DNA of 41,900 bases from contig JAGVUR010000141.1 in assembly GCA_019136135.1 (NCBI GenBank), positions 1-41,900 of the forward strand, read 5' to 3'. Origin of the DNA: Verrucomicrobiota bacterium (GTDB lineage Bacteria > Verrucomicrobiota > Lentisphaeria > Oligosphaerales > Oligosphaeraceae). How positions within the stretch are numbered: position 1 is the stretch's first letter; each line of letters begins with the position of its first letter. The position numbers and the translations under genes are program-made. A model generated the notes under the pieces. The model saw only the letters and a list, made by a program, of their open reading frames with translations. It was not told the origin of the DNA and ran no database searches. Of the stretch, positions 1 through 7,455 are shown piece after piece.

Positions 1-340
1 TGAAAACCTTTTTTTTCAATGCATTTCACCAACATGGTGAACGGAGCAAACTTCCTAATGCCTTTATAATCAATAGGTTATGAATAAAATCCAGCTTCAA
101 CTGCTTTTTTTAGGTTAAAACTTTGCGCCGTAGGCGCCTGACCATGCTTAACCCCGGGCTTTAAGCCCGGGGATAGGATGCCCATATGCCGGGCGCCTTG
201 TAAAGGCGCTACAGAAGACTGAAGTACTTCACAATTCTCCAGCATGGTAAATGGAACGAAATTTATAACCATTTGAAAATCAATGAATTAGAAATTAATA
301 GCTAGTCTCAACTTTTTTTAGGTTTAAAAGGAGTCCACCA
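1..340. other. Left-edge intergenic region with repeat element
   Basis: No gene is supported here. It holds the first copy of a 100-bp three-hairpin repeat (121-221) and two CAACT-T-tract-AGGTT motifs (97-119 and about 305-326). The second lies just upstream of the ribosome binding site AAAAGGAG at 327-334 that serves the gene starting at 341. A 64-codon minus-strand reading frame across 78-272 is only the hairpin DNA read through and has no protein character. Confidence 0.6.
121..221 (+). repeat. Three-hairpin dispersed repeat, copy 1
   Basis: Three consecutive perfect or near-perfect hairpins: GCGCC-GTA-GGCGC, then CCCCGGGCTT-T-AAGCCCGGGG, then GCGCCTT-GTA-AAGGCGC, ending in ACAGAAGACTG. 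A second copy in the same orientation lies at 24644-24743 with the same order, spacing and end sequence. Differences between copies mostly keep the stems pairable. It resembles a REP/BIME-type intergenic element or a structured RNA; no known family is recognised. Confidence 0.75.
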
Positions 341-1162
341 ATGCCAGATCAATTGCGAAACCCGATTATAGCTGTATTACTGATCCTTACCGTGGTTTGC
401 GGAGGAGCTGCTGCCTTTTATTGTATGGATAACAGTTCCCTTCGATCGCATATCTCAGAACTGGAAGCCGATAACGGAAATGCGCAATCGACAATCAAAC
501 AGCTGGAAGCCGAAAAGTCGGCGCTGATCGCGCAAAAAAGCAGAAACACGCAAATCGTCGATGCGCCAGTAAACAAGGACGAACTCTCAAAGGAAAACGA
601 ACGGTTGAGAGCAGATGTCGCAGCAATGAAAAATGAAATCAATGCACTGAAAGATGAAAACGATCGACTCGCAAACCGGGAAAACAATGACCGAGACGAT
701 AGGGAAAGATGGGGACGAGACAATAATCGACGCGGCGGAAATATGCAGGAGCGAATGGAAAGAATGAGAGAGGAGGATCCAGAACGGTATGAACAAATCA
801 TGGCCGAAAGGGAAAATTTCCAAAAGCAAATGCAGGAAAGGCAAAACAAGGTGATTGATTATTTCTCCAAGGTCAACACATCTAAGATGACACGAGAGCA
901 ACGTGATTCTGTCAAGCGCTACAATGAGCTTTTGCAGCAACAGCAAGAATTGCAAGCAAGTGGAGATTTCCGTGCGATGATGCAAAATGGCCGTGAATTG
1001 ATGCAGCTCAACAACCAGGTTCGAGATGCCCTATTGGATCAATACTCTGGAAATGCGGCTGCCGAAGCCGTCAAGGAAATCTATGATATGACGAATATGT
1101 TCGGCGGACCCGGTGGAGGATTTAGAGGTGGTCCAAGAAGAGGCGGTGGCGGACCACGATAA
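341..1162 (+). CDS. Membrane-anchored coiled-coil protein with Gly/Arg-rich tail
   Basis: 273 residues; family not recognised. Residues about 9-27 form a single hydrophobic segment (IIAVLLILTVVCGGAAAFY), an uncleaved anchor or signal. Residues about 32-105 have heptad-like, Lys/Glu/Leu-rich coiled-coil character, followed by a very charged Arg/Asp/Glu stretch (about 115-170) and a Gln-rich helix. The end (about 252-273) is a low-complexity Gly/Arg/Pro tail. The start is set by AAAAGGAG at 327-334, six bases before the ATG. It converges on recF with a one-base gap. The architecture suggests a periplasmic scaffold or Spy/CpxP-like helical protein, but this is only inference from composition. 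Confidence 0.75.
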   Translation: MPDQLRNPIIAVLLILTVVCGGAAAFYCMDNSSLRSHISELEADNGNAQSTIKQLEAEKSALIAQKSRNTQIVDAPVNKDELSKENERLRADVAAMKNEINALKDENDRLANRENNDRDDRERWGRDNNRRGGNMQERMERMREEDPERYEQIMAERENFQKQMQERQNKVIDYFSKVNTSKMTREQRDSVKRYNELLQQQQELQASGDFRAMMQNGRELMQLNNQVRDALLDQYSGNAAAEAVKEIYDMTNMFGGPGGGFRGGPRRGGGGPR

Positions 1163-1163
1163 A

Positions 1164-2270
1164 CTAAATACCTGTAATCATCCCGGATTTGACGTTGAAC
1201 ACCTTTCCCTTTCCCCGTAGCGCTTCAGGCAAGAATGTGCCTGTGTAGATGATTTGCCCGCCCGCCAAGAGTTCCCGATAGAAATTATCTTGTCGAGCCA
1301 TATCCAATTCTCCAGTCACATCATCGACCAACAGGGTAATGTCATCGGAATCAAGCGTTTTCCGAAGAATATCCAAGAATGCGAATTTAATCGCCAGCGA
1401 CGCCATTCTGCATTCGCCTTCCGATCCATAATGCAAAAGGGAATTCAGATTCAACAAACAAGTCATTTCCGCACGATGTGGTCCGCAATGCGTAAAACCT
1501 TTGCGACAATCCCGATCGTAATTCTTTCGCAATGCGACGCGAAACTTTTCCTCCAGCTCTTCAGCATCATCGTAACTCACCTGCAATAAAGAACCTATAC
1601 CAGACAAGTACCGAACGCTCAAAATCAAATCCTGGGAAAACAGAAGCGAGGATTTTTCAAAGAGCGACGAATTGAGCTTCTCTATAAACTCCCGCCGCTC
1701 CATTTCCACGGCAACTCCGGATTTCACCAGCACATGATCGTAAGCTTTAATTGTAGCATCCGTATATTTTATCCGATCTTTTAGCATGGTATTTCGCGCC
1801 CTCAATGCCTCCGTGTAGCTTTGCAGATTCCGCAAGTACCCAGTTGACATTTGCGTCAGCGAAATATCCATGAATCTTCGCCTCAAATTTTCAGGTCCGC
1901 GAATCAAGTCCTTGTCTTGAGGAATAAATGTGACGCAAACAAATTGATTGATGAAGTCACTCGTACGATAAATATTCGTTCCATTGACTTGCAATCGCCG
2001 TTCATTTCCATATGTGACGCTCAAATGACAAGAAGGCATCCCATTTTTGGTGCATTCACACTCCAATCTGAAAAAATCCTTCTTCCATTGACGCAAATCA
2101 CCAATCTGATTCGTGCGAAAAGAACGCAACAGCGACAAGTAATAAACGGCTTCAAGAAAATTCGTCTTCCCTTGACCATTGGATCCAACCAATACATTGA
2201 CGCGACTATCCAATTCCGTCTTGATACGGTCAAAATTTCGAAAATTGGAAATGGTCAATGATTTCAGCAT
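1164..2270 (-). CDS. recF: DNA replication/repair protein RecF
   Basis: 368 residues, normal for RecF, the SMC-like ATPase that helps load RecA at gapped DNA. The N-terminus MLKSLTISNFRNF is typical. Walker A GSNGQGKT lies at about 29-36, the ABC-type signature around GSEGEC at about 282-287, and Walker B LLVDDVTGELD at about 313-323. The reading frame continues 35 codons upstream of the chosen ATG, but that extension is translated from intergenic repeat DNA and lacks family similarity. No Shine-Dalgarno precedes the ATG. Instead TATAAT (2275-2280 on the minus strand) ends four bases before it, so the mRNA could be leaderless. It lies 228 bp downstream of dnaN in the same direction, the usual dnaN-recF order. 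Confidence 0.93.
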   Translation of the reverse strand: MLKSLTISNFRNFDRIKTELDSRVNVLVGSNGQGKTNFLEAVYYLSLLRSFRTNQIGDLRQWKKDFFRLECECTKNGMPSCHLSVTYGNERRLQVNGTNIYRTSDFINQFVCVTFIPQDKDLIRGPENLRRRFMDISLTQMSTGYLRNLQSYTEALRARNTMLKDRIKYTDATIKAYDHVLVKSGVAVEMERREFIEKLNSSLFEKSSLLFSQDLILSVRYLSGIGSLLQVSYDDAEELEEKFRVALRKNYDRDCRKGFTHCGPHRAEMTCLLNLNSLLHYGSEGECRMASLAIKFAFLDILRKTLDSDDITLLVDDVTGELDMARQDNFYRELLAGGQIIYTGTFLPEALRGKGKVFNVKSGMITGI

Positions 2271-2274
2271 CCAA

Positions 2275-2280
2275 ATTATA
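2275..2280 (-). promoter_or_regulatory. Possible -10 box abutting the recF start
   Basis: A perfect TATAAT on the minus strand ends four bases before the recF ATG. Transcription would start at or near the A of the ATG, giving a leaderless message, which fits the absence of a Shine-Dalgarno. No good -35 hexamer is visible 16-18 bases upstream, so this is weak. Confidence 0.25.
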
Positions 2281-2350
2281 GGGCGTAGCTGAAAATAGCC
2301 TCGGAATACAAATGCCATCCCGCAGCAATCTTCGTCTTGTAATAACCGAA

Positions 2351-2370
2351 AACCTAAAAAAGCAGTTGAC
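2351..2370 (-). repeat. CAACTGC-T-tract-AGGTT motif, recF/dnaN gap
   Basis: On the minus strand this reads GTCAACTGCTTTTTTAGGTT, identical over 20 bases to 17021-17040 on the plus strand and nearly identical to 97-119. Related shorter forms occur near 305-326 and 24781-24795. All are intergenic. The region also holds the hairpin TGCCTT-TAC-AAGGCA (2389-2403) and the 14-bp palindrome CGTATGCGCATACG (2416-2429). Confidence 0.7.
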
Positions 2371-2447
2371 ACCACCTTAAGATTGTAGTGCCTTTACAAG
2401 GCACGATCTAAGGAACGTATGCGCATACGCGACTGACAGGACGGGGG

Positions 2448-2502
2448 AAAGGCGGCCAAAAGAAACCGGAAATGCAAACTTGATTTTTTAACGGCTACTT
2501 AG
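2448..2502 (-). repeat. Post-stop repeat module at the dnaN 3' end
   Basis: About 55 bp containing GGCGGCCAAAAGAAACCGGA and CTTGATTTTTTAACGGCT (plus-strand reading). It ends on the dnaN stop codon. A close copy (17060-17114) ends in the same way on the stop of the acyl-CoA synthetase. No simple terminator hairpin is apparent, so it is recorded as a 3'-end-associated repeat of unknown role. Confidence 0.7.
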
Positions 2503-3590
2503 CCGCGCATCGGCATGATGATGTACAGGAACCCCTCGTCACCAGTCAGACAAACAGGACTCAAATCATCCGAAAATTGCATTGACAACAGCTCACAGTC
2601 AAGATACCGAAGCGGCTCGCCTACAAATTGAGGATTGAACGAAATCTCAAACTTCTCGCCAGAATACTCGATTTCAATAGGCTCGCTCGATTCACCAACC
2701 TCAGCGCTGTTCGCCGAAACAGTCAAAGTATTGTCAGACAATTGAAGCCTAATGCTGGAACTGCTGTCACTCACAACCAACGATACCCGCCGCAATGTCT
2801 CGGCAAATGCCTGGCGAGGAATCAAGACTTGCTGCTTGCTAACCTTCGGAATCACTTGACGGTAATTGGGATACGTACCCTCGACAAGTTTGCTCGTTAC
2901 AGTCGTCTCACTCGTCGAAAAGGAAATTGACGATTGAGAAATCAGAATTTTGACGTCTCCGGAACTATCAAGGGAACGGGACAACTCATTGGCTGCCTTC
3001 GCGGGAAGAATAATATCGCCATCCAATGTCGAATCAGCCTCCAAAGGACGCTCAACCAAAGCGAGACGACGACCATCAGTCGCGGCAAATGTTAAAACTC
3101 CAGAGCGAACCGACAGCAAGACTCCATTCAAATAACGCCGCGATTCGTCTTCGCTCTTCGCGTACGATACCTTGGACAGGCTCTTCAGCAAATCTTGAAC
3201 AGGCAACGTCAATGTCCACTCTTCCTGAACATCCTCGGGCTTCTGGAAATTCTCCGCCGCCAAACTGCGAATCTTGAAGTACGACTTTTGGCAGGACAAT
3301 GCCACATTCTCATCTTCAAACGACTCCAAGGTAACATCGCCAGAAGGAAGCTCTGACGCAATCTGCATAATCTTCTTCGCGGGCAACGTAGTCGCGCCTG
3401 GCTCGAAAATAATAGCGGGAACAACGGTACGGATGCTGATTTCCAGGTCGCTTGCCGTAAAGACCAGCGTATCTCCTTCGGCTTCAATCAATATGTTGCT
3501 CAATGCAGGCAACGTAATCTTCGTGCTTACTGCGTTGACAACACGCTTGATACCGTTGACAAAATTCTCTTTCGTTACAGTTAGTTTCAT
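2499..3590 (-). CDS. dnaN: DNA polymerase III beta subunit (sliding clamp)
   Basis: 363 residues, the family's usual length. The ring-shaped clamp tethers Pol III and repair polymerases to DNA. The N-terminus MKLTVTKENFVNGIKRVVNA and the C-terminus ending MPMRG are typical, with three repeated clamp domains across the chain. The ATG at 3588-3590 is chosen over an upstream in-frame start (17 codons longer) because homology begins there and AAAGGG precedes it by about nine bases. dnaA is not adjacent. The upstream gap carries DnaA-box-like sites. Confidence 0.95.
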   Translation of the reverse strand: MKLTVTKENFVNGIKRVVNAVSTKITLPALSNILIEAEGDTLVFTASDLEISIRTVVPAIIFEPGATTLPAKKIMQIASELPSGDVTLESFEDENVALSCQKSYFKIRSLAAENFQKPEDVQEEWTLTLPVQDLLKSLSKVSYAKSEDESRRYLNGVLLSVRSGVLTFAATDGRRLALVERPLEADSTLDGDIILPAKAANELSRSLDSSGDVKILISQSSISFSTSETTVTSKLVEGTYPNYRQVIPKVSKQQVLIPRQAFAETLRRVSLVVSDSSSSIRLQLSDNTLTVSANSAEVGESSEPIEIEYSGEKFEISFNPQFVGEPLRYLDCELLSMQFSDDLSPVCLTGDEGFLYIIMPMRG

Positions 3591-3659
3591 TGTTTTGATC
3601 CCTTTTGGTAATCTGATGACGACAAGCGGCGGATTTTTCAATCCAGCTCCATCGTGTTT

Positions 3660-3840
3660 ACATATTACTGTATTATATTGTTATTTATATCTATTTCTAT
3701 TAGGCGTGTGAATAATTCTTGATTTTTATTTCAACTCATTGAAAAACAATAAATTAAGTATTTTCCATAGCCTTGTGAAAAGTTGTAGATAAGTGGGTTT
3801 ACAAGATTTTTGACAACATTGTCAACAGGTTATCGGCAGT
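3660..3840. other. AT-rich gap with DnaA-box-like sites, candidate origin or dnaN control region
   Basis: The 311-bp gap between divergent dnaN and gmhA is strongly AT-rich. It contains one perfect DnaA box, TTATTCACA on the minus strand at 3707-3715. Two one-mismatch boxes follow: CTTTTCACA (minus, 3774-3782) and TTATCTACA (minus, 3784-3792). A weaker TTATCGGCA lies at 3830-3838. The setting next to dnaN-recF is where many bacterial origins lie. It could equally be a DnaA-regulated promoter; GC skew over the genome would be needed. Confidence 0.35.
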
Positions 3841-3845
3841 ATAAT
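3810..3845 (+). promoter_or_regulatory. Putative gmhA promoter with overlapping palindrome
   Basis: A perfect TATAAT lies at 3840-3845, with TTGTCA (3819-3824) as a possible -35 at a short 15-base spacing. The -35 lies inside the inverted repeat TTGACAA-CA-TTGTCAA (3810-3825), which could be an operator. The inferred leader of about 50 bases ends in AAAGGAGA (3887-3894) before the gmhA ATG. Confidence 0.4.
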
Positions 3846-3901
3846 CTATTAGATATTGACTGAGGTTTTTCTTTGAAATAGCGATGAAAGGAGAGTTTTA
3901 A

Positions 3902-4540
3902 ATGCAGGAAGTGATAACTAAATTGATTGGTCGTTATCCTGGTTTGGCTGACTGCTCGGAGTCGATTTGCCAGGCTATCAATGCGATTATTTGTTGTTAT
4001 GAGAACGGAGGGACGGTTTATTGTTGCGGCAACGGAGGTAGTGCAGCTGACGCCGAGCACATCGTTGGCGAACTGATGAAAGGTTTTTTGCTTTCACGTC
4101 CACTTCCTGAATCCGATGTTGAATCATTGCTAGACATTGCAGGTGAGGAAGACGGTGCCTATCTGGCGAAACACCTTCAATGCGGTCTTCCTGCACTGTC
4201 GCTAATGGCTCAACAGGCGCTGACCACCGCAGTCGGAAACGACTTGGGAGGAGATCTGGCGCCTGCGCAACAACTCTACGGACTCGGTAAAGCAGGAGAT
4301 GTGCTTGTCGGTATCTCCACATCCGGCAATGCCCGTAATATAGCATTGGCTTGCAAAGTTGCCCGACTCAAGAAAATGAAAATTATCGGATTGACGGGCA
4401 AAAAAGGAGGATTGCTTGGCAAGCTTGCTGACGTACCTATTCACGTACCAGAAGACGAGACTTATAAAATTCAGGAATATCACCTACCAGTCTATCATGC
4501 AATCTGCATCGCAGTCGAAAAACACTTCTTCAAAAAGTAG
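3902..4540 (+). CDS. gmhA: SIS-domain phosphoheptose isomerase (GmhA-like)
   Basis: 212 residues. GmhA converts sedoheptulose 7-phosphate to heptose 7-phosphate for the lipopolysaccharide core in the cytoplasm. Visible motifs are the sugar-phosphate loop CGNGGSAADAEHIVGELMK (about 42-60), GISTSGNARN (about 138-147) and the signature QEYHLPVYH (191-199) that holds the catalytic His. It is about 20 residues longer than the classic enzyme because of a segment at about 63-100. The start is fixed by AAAGGAGA. The related regulator DiaA shares the fold, but the Q-E-x-H-x3-x-H end favours an isomerase. It stands alone, convergent with the transporter. Confidence 0.85.
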   Translation: MQEVITKLIGRYPGLADCSESICQAINAIICCYENGGTVYCCGNGGSAADAEHIVGELMKGFLLSRPLPESDVESLLDIAGEEDGAYLAKHLQCGLPALSLMAQQALTTAVGNDLGGDLAPAQQLYGLGKAGDVLVGISTSGNARNIALACKVARLKKMKIIGLTGKKGGLLGKLADVPIHVPEDETYKIQEYHLPVYHAICIAVEKHFFKK

Positions 4541-4577
4541 TGTCGGTGCACCTCCGTTTGTTTTGGCAAAGGAAGCT

Positions 4578-6659
4578 TTAAGGTGGCAGAACATAGTATG
4601 ACTTAGGCGATTCACCGGTAACAAGATAGTAGATGAATCCGCTTGCGATGATGACCAATCCTGCCAGCATATCGCCAGCAATCATTCCGAACATCAAGGG
4701 CTTGATTCGCTGATAGCTTTTGCTTCCACCAAATCGAGTCACCAGCACCTTGATTATGCCGCCAATGACAAATGACCAGCATGTCATGTACGCGGCGTAG
4801 TTCGGCCATGCGCAGAACAAAATTGGATGAATTGGCCAAGACGAGTAGCGAAGACGACATGCCGAAAACAGCAAAACCCCAAGAAATGCAATACCAAATG
4901 TAATCAGGAATTGCTTGTTGGGTTTCATGTTCGCAAAGCGAGCAAATCCGCTGACGGACTCGGCTTGTTCAAGTATCCCTTGTGCCTGAAGGCTTGTCCG
5001 TATGGACAGCATGCTGTTGATTGATCCGCGAGGAACGCTGCTTGTAGCAAAGCCATCGCGCCAATTCGTGCCGCCATCATACGAAAAGTAAATTCCAGCT
5101 GGAACGGCAACCAACAAGCTTACGCACATCGCAACAAGCAAGGCTTTGGAATATCGACGGTAGTCTCGCCCGCCAAGGTCAACGAACTTGACAGCATTCA
5201 CGATATACGGCATGTACGTTTCGCGTGTGTCGCTGAAAAGCATGGTCGTCAGGATGAACATGATGACCAAGGTCACTGGACCAAAGGATTGCTCCCCCAT
5301 CAACGCAATCAAGATCACGCAGGGATAAACCCCAGGGGACAAGTAGAACATCCCGGTCTCGGCAATGATTCGACCCAAAACCAGGTAGCAGATGAATATG
5401 AGAATCGTAAAAAGGATCGTCAATTGCCAATCCAACCCGATTGCACACATGCTGATGATCAAGCCAATCGCCGCCAAGAAAAACAATCGCATCCCCCAGA
5501 CCGCAAGCGATCCAGTCTCTTGATGATCGCCAAAACCCAATGAACTCTTTAAAACACTCCAATAATAATGACGGCCCGTGTACATCATCGTCACGAAAAA
5601 TCCAATGTAGCCACCTAAAATCATTCCAGAATGAATCTTGGGCGAATATGAACCTCCGGCGTAAGGAGATAAACCGAATTTCATCATCACGCCAAGGATG
5701 TAGTAGGCAATAAAGGGACCAAGGCCAACTCCGAATGATACGTCGGATGGCAACAAGTACGCAATCGCAATGAACGAAAAGTAAAGGCGAATCCAAAACA
5801 TCGCCCAACCGCCGCCGCGAAGCATCGTTGGAAACAAGACCCGGAATGGCGTGAAGTTAAAGACGCGTTGAACGGGAATCAGTATGTCTGAGTGATACTG
5901 ATGCAAGGTATTGTTGATATGAATCCCGAAGATGATGACAAATGAAATCCAGAAAAGCTTGTTCCTGAAAATGCTATTGAGAGAGCCTTTCTCGTCTGGA
6001 AACAAGGATTGCGCAAATTGGACAACAGGGTAGGGCAGATGCTCGTTTTGAGACCATTGCCGATGGCACACAAATGCCAATCCCGTCAAGGCAAGCCACA
6101 ATAGTCCAAACAAAAGCACCCAGAAAGTCAGGGTTTGTCTCCATGCCGACCAGGGAATGTCACGGAAACGAACGTGATTTGCGCCCTCATGCTTGGCCAA
6201 CCCCTGGACAAATCCATTCAATGCCTCGCCGTCTGCAACATCGGGATCCGCAAGCATTGCTTTTGGAATGAGTTCAGTAACAGGGAGGTAGCTTCCATCC
6301 TCTTGTTTCAGCTTCCAGCTGGGAGTCGTCTTGACATAATGATGCGGAAGCATCACGGCACGAGGCAACAAACGCATGAAACTGCAGTAGGGAATGGCGC
6401 ACGTGGGTAGCACCAACGCAAATATCAAGCAAAGTTCCTTGCCCGAAAACGGCCTGAACAGCCGAATCCGAGTGTGCTTGTACAATAGCACCAAACAAGG
6501 GTTCACAAGAATCACCAACGGAATCAGCATGCCGAATAAAGACATCGGCATGTGAAAACCGATGAGCAAATTCTGGTACAGAACTGCATCGTTGAAAAAA
6601 CAAAATGCACTAATGAAAATAATGGTCAGAAGACCGACTATGAAAGCTCGTAGTGTCAT
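4578..6659 (-). CDS. Large multi-pass transporter, DUF6785/DUF6784 (OPT-like) family
   Basis: 693 residues with roughly 14-16 hydrophobic segments and one larger soluble loop (about 110-180) after the third or fourth helix. I recognise the overall pattern as the DUF6785-type membrane proteins common in Lentisphaerota and Planctomycetota, distantly related to oligopeptide transporters. Substrate is unknown. The ATG at 6657-6659 is two bases after the stop of the DUF1080 gene; a TTG six bases upstream, overlapping that stop, is the alternative. It is the last gene of a tightly packed operon with a secreted DUF1080 protein and a HEAT lipoprotein, which suggests uptake of a glycoside product, but that is inference from context. 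Confidence 0.75.
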   Translation of the reverse strand: MTLRAFIVGLLTIIFISAFCFFNDAVLYQNLLIGFHMPMSLFGMLIPLVILVNPCLVLLYKHTRIRLFRPFSGKELCLIFALVLPTCAIPYCSFMRLLPRAVMLPHHYVKTTPSWKLKQEDGSYLPVTELIPKAMLADPDVADGEALNGFVQGLAKHEGANHVRFRDIPWSAWRQTLTFWVLLFGLLWLALTGLAFVCHRQWSQNEHLPYPVVQFAQSLFPDEKGSLNSIFRNKLFWISFVIIFGIHINNTLHQYHSDILIPVQRVFNFTPFRVLFPTMLRGGGWAMFWIRLYFSFIAIAYLLPSDVSFGVGLGPFIAYYILGVMMKFGLSPYAGGSYSPKIHSGMILGGYIGFFVTMMYTGRHYYWSVLKSSLGFGDHQETGSLAVWGMRLFFLAAIGLIISMCAIGLDWQLTILFTILIFICYLVLGRIIAETGMFYLSPGVYPCVILIALMGEQSFGPVTLVIMFILTTMLFSDTRETYMPYIVNAVKFVDLGGRDYRRYSKALLVAMCVSLLVAVPAGIYFSYDGGTNWRDGFATSSVPRGSINSMLSIRTSLQAQGILEQAESVSGFARFANMKPNKQFLITFGIAFLGVLLFSACRLRYSSWPIHPILFCAWPNYAAYMTCWSFVIGGIIKVLVTRFGGSKSYQRIKPLMFGMIAGDMLAGLVIIASGFIYYLVTGESPKSYYVLPP

Positions 6660-6661
6660 GG

Positions 6662-7441
6662 TCAATCAAGCGAGCGAATCCAGATGTTCTTGTAGCGGGT
6701 CGGATTGCCGTGATCCTGCAAGGATAATGGAGCCTTGCCGTGACGACTGTACTTGCCAATGCACTTATGACCCGTGGGACCAAGGATCTCAACATGATTG
6801 TGAACGACTACGCCGTTGTGGATGACAGTCACATAGGCGGGCTTCTTCAATGATCCGTCATCGTTGAATTCCGGAGCCAAGAAGATGATATCGTAGGATT
6901 GCCATTCGCCGGGCTTGCGGCAAACGTTTACCAATGGGGGATATTGACCGTACACTGCAGCCGCCTGTCCATCCGCATACGTGGTGCTTTCATAGCTGTC
7001 CAAGACCTGGATCTCGTAGCGACCCATGATGATGACGCCCGAGTTGCCGCGCCCCTGGCCCTTTCCCTTCGGTGGAGTCGGGGAAGCCCATTCCACGTGC
7101 AGCTGAACGCTGCCGAAATTGTCCTTCGTGCGAATGGAACCCTGTTTGGGAACGGCTTCCATGTAGCCGTCAACAATCTGCCAACCAGAAGGCTTGCCAT
7201 CGGCCTTGCACCACTTGTCCATGTTCGTTCCGTCAAATAAAACCACCGCGTCGGCAGGGGCGGGAACCGAAACAAATGCGCCGGGAGTAACCACCGGAGG
7301 ATAGGGGCGACGATTGTCATGAACGTGCCAATTGGTGCCGGGAATCAATGGCGTATCCTGGTAGCCATCACCCAAAACAGGCAAATTCGCCTGGGAAAAT
7401 GCCGCTCCCGCTGCAAACAATACAAGTGCAAGAATTTTCAT
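6662..7441 (-). CDS. Secreted DUF1080 (3-keto-disaccharide hydrolase) protein
   Basis: 259 residues. Residues 1-18 (MKILALVLFAAGAAFSQA) are a classic signal peptide. The body is a concanavalin-like DUF1080 domain: FDGTNMDKW (start), WQIVDGYMEAV, GNSGVIIMGRYEIQVLDS and a final KNIWIRSLD strand. Some members of this family are known to act on 3-keto-glycosides; others are uncharacterised. The ATG at 7439-7441 has AGGAGA just upstream and begins at the signal peptide; a 26-codon upstream extension in frame belongs to the preceding gene's end. Spacing is 14 bp from the HEAT gene and 2 bp to the transporter, so translation is probably coupled. Confidence 0.88.
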   Translation of the reverse strand: MKILALVLFAAGAAFSQANLPVLGDGYQDTPLIPGTNWHVHDNRRPYPPVVTPGAFVSVPAPADAVVLFDGTNMDKWCKADGKPSGWQIVDGYMEAVPKQGSIRTKDNFGSVQLHVEWASPTPPKGKGQGRGNSGVIIMGRYEIQVLDSYESTTYADGQAAAVYGQYPPLVNVCRKPGEWQSYDIIFLAPEFNDDGSLKKPAYVTVIHNGVVVHNHVEILGPTGHKCIGKYSRHGKAPLSLQDHGNPTRYKNIWIRSLD

Positions 7442-7455
7442 GGTTGTCTCCTGTG

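Noticed and set aside
418..985. Two minus-strand frames opposite the coiled-coil gene
   Set aside because: Ser/Phe/Cys- and Leu/Ile-rich translations are the antisense of Lys/Glu-rich coiled coil.
2271..2375. 35-codon upstream extension of recF
   Set aside because: The extension is encoded by the dispersed CAACTGC-T-tract repeat, and RecF homology starts at the ATG at 2270.
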